Position numbers and translations under genes: made by a program. A stretch of DNA of 64,000 nt from Fasciolopsis buskii (Eukaryota; Platyhelminthes; Trematoda; Plagiorchiida; Fasciolidae): the NCBI GenBank assembly GCA_008360955.1, contig LUCM01006633.1, positions 54,328 to 118,327 of the forward strand. The letters are read 5' to 3'. Positions 61,939 through 64,000 of the stretch are shown piece by piece. The first letter of the stretch is position 1; each line of letters begins with the position of its first letter. The notes beneath the pieces were generated by a model. It saw only the letters and a program-made list of their open reading frames with translations. It made no database searches and was not told where the DNA came from.

Positions 61939-63374
61939 CTGTAAAAACGAGGGAGAAAATTATGGGCACATTTGGTCGCTTAGCAGTTCTTCAATCAATC
62001 AAGGGAATTCGCAATGAAAAGTCTTACGGAGCGAGCTATGCGGTTGAAAGTCATCTTGAAACTTATAGCACTAATGAGCAATAGGGATATGAATCACAGC
62101 ACACAATGCATCCCCTTTTCCATCCCTGTATACGACTGGTAAACATTGTTTTGAAAGATCGAGGCCACAATTCATTGTAGTTCTTCCAACGAGCAAATCG
62201 GGTCTGTTGCTCCTTGACCTTGGCCACTACATCTTAGCGTTTATGAGCTGACAACAAGACGACCGGAAGAGCGAACCTTGTGTTCTGTCGATTCGGATGG
62301 ACTCTGCCGTGTTCTCAGTTACCCGCCGTTGCAGTGAACGAAGACCCAGCTGGGATGACCGTATTTGTTTGATTTTGATGTTGCTTCTACTGTTACTGCT
62401 CATGATCCAACTAAAACACAAACGGAATCGTTGACATAACCACAACCCGCTAAATCGCATATGGCTCACTTCGTGGACTTGCGCAGCACCGGTGCATCCA
62501 AAATGTGATTGACTCTCAGCAAGCAGCCGCACAACAATGCGGGGCTGTCATCCGGATGCTGATTTCGAATGAGTGGATCAACACTCGCGATGATAACAGC
62601 TAGAGGCAGAAAGCGAGCATGACTGGCTCGTTCATCGATCGGCAAGATCTCGCGTGACCTTTTCACCGGTGGTAGGAAAAAAGAAACGATCAAGACGTTG
62701 AATCCAGCGACTACCACAGCACGAATGCGGTCCCAACAAACCTGAATTCCAATTACCAATTCGTGCTCCGATAAATTTAAATATCAAGTGCTGAACCTTG
62801 ATATCCAATAACGGAGTTAAATGCGATGAGCCTGTTATATATTTGAGTAGAAAAATAAGTAACCTCGGAGAGGAAAAACCAACGACCTAAGTGAATGGTG
62901 TAAGAGCAGCGAATATTGACTCGTCAAATGCATTACTCTGGCCGAGGATCACCGCACCTGAGATGATGCCGTACTGATTACGCCAGTCGATCAGCTGGGC
63001 GGCCAGTAACCACTGCCCATTAAAAAGCAAAACAAAAGATATAACTATGACTAGTAAATGAATGCTGGCCCCTACTCAGTTTGGCTCCTCTCGCCTGAGT
63101 TAGTGGGAGCGGGCGAAGGTGACCAGGAGAAAAAACATTGAGGATTTACGAGAGGTAAACAGAGCAGACGTCCTCATATTTTCGCATTACCAAACAAATA
63201 ATCGATCGATTAGGTGTCCGGAGTGAGATGATTTTCGAACGTTCTTTTCTTCCTTCAATGATAGTACGAGGTTGTTCATGGCATTAGAATATAGACAAAA
63301 AAACTATACTAAAATAAATGATGCTGAATGGAATCAACTAAGGGGACGATTCTGACCGAATCCTAATCATCATC
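61939..63374. other. Upstream intron sequence, possible exon-like segments
   Basis: No certain gene. Two minus-strand segments look exon-like (about 63016..62910 and 62690..62478, see findings), but neither has a recognised family. A short (ATC)n tract at 63366..63385 begins the 3' tail of the retroelement that follows. Confidence 0.45.
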
Positions 63375-64000
63375 ACCATCATCGTTCAGCGTTAAACAGT
63401 AAGGCAAACCTCACTGGCCGCTGCCTTTTCTCCAGGATTACATGTTTCTATAGAAAGAGTGAATATCCAAGGGGGAGAAGGGAGTGGACCTACACAGGCG
63501 GGAATAGATAAGACGCTGCTACAGCCAACACACGGAACACAGTCCTAACTGCACAAACGCACGTGTTTTCAATCATTCTGAGTCGATTGAAAATGACAAC
63601 ACGATTGTCACTGTTCGCGGTTCACTGTCATATCTTTAAGTGTTTCCAGCCCACAAGTCGACGAGTCTTTCAGACCCCAACCACGAAGGCGTGAGACACC
63701 TACCTTACCTAAGTTCGCTGTACACTTTCTCATCCTGCGTTGCCACCTCATCTGTTAACCTCCACATGGCTTTTTCCATTCCTTGGGAGGAACACAAAAT
63801 AGGGCACGACAAGGTAGACGAGTGTTCGGCCTACGCAACACGTGACCCAACCAGCGTAGTCTACTAAGTTTCAAACGATGAAACAAGGTAGTCCGAGAGC
63901 CGGCACCTGGTACTAGATTACTGACCCTCACATTGCTCACACGGTCACTCCATCCAATACTAGCCGTGCTACGTAGAAATCGGTGGTCGAAAACCTCCAA
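63375..64000 (-). mobile_element. 3' end of a second RTE-type element, truncated by the window edge
   Basis: Bases 63393..64000 appear identical to 35393..36000, the 3' end of RTE copy 2. They include the C-terminal RT-domain frame ('FDHRFLRSTASIGWSDRVSN', 'LSRLRWLGHVLRRPNTRLPC') and the 3' UTR. The adjoining tails differ: ATCATCATCACCATCATCG here, ATCATCATTCCCTC at the other site. This suggests two separate insertions of the same young element, each ending in a GAT-type simple tail. The element continues beyond the window. Confidence 0.85.

Overview
The window looks like nuclear DNA of a flatworm, most likely a liver- or lung-fluke-type trematode. The reasons are long introns with GT..AG ends, an AT-moderate background, many microsatellites, tRNA-derived SINEs, a degraded Ty3/gypsy integrase and RTE-type non-LTR retrotransposons of the kind common in fluke genomes. 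The species assignment is inference. No bacterial-style operon, rRNA gene, true tRNA gene or CRISPR array was seen.

The backbone is one giant protein-coding gene on the minus strand. Seven small internal exons (A to G, 61938 down to 41671) and one huge terminal exon (H, 28852 down to the TAA at 17227..17225) join with consistent reading phase at all seven junctions. The gene enters from beyond 64000, so its 5' part is not visible. Exons A to E are all phase 1-1 and encode Val/Pro/Glu/Thr-rich modules. Exons F and G each carry an 'EEVLPDGTV' motif. Exon H is about 11.6 kb. It encodes an acidic N-terminal part, then roughly 30 copies of a 40 to 50 residue Glu/Val/Ala-alternating repeat (about 22200 to 27110), and then a Ser/Glu-rich, apparently disordered tail of about 1650 residues. 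The visible coding sequence exceeds 4500 codons. Giant cytoskeletal adaptor (ankyrin-like) or neurofilament/MAP-like proteins are the best analogies, but no folded domain in the window proves this. The stretch 22972 to 26504 inside the repeat array is full of one-base indels, and the flanking 8 kb is clean. This probably reflects unpolished long-read sequence rather than true gene decay.

The introns hold most of the mobile DNA. The G-H intron (28853..41670) contains two RTE-type non-LTR elements in the same minus orientation: an older full-domain copy with a dead active site (about 32540..35290) and a copy with a deletion and a frameshift (35375..37560). The 3' end of the second copy recurs identically at 63393..64000. 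The E-F intron contains a 3.4-kb element with 485-bp terminal inverted repeats (44429..47862). The D-E intron contains an inverted repeat carrying a hammerhead-ribozyme-like motif and a SINE. The F-G intron contains a 144-bp near-perfect palindrome. Downstream of the gene (1..17224) there is a gypsy integrase relic (about 5040..5790), a SINE (8228..8408), a perfect 78-bp palindrome (14666..14743) and otherwise unannotated sequence.
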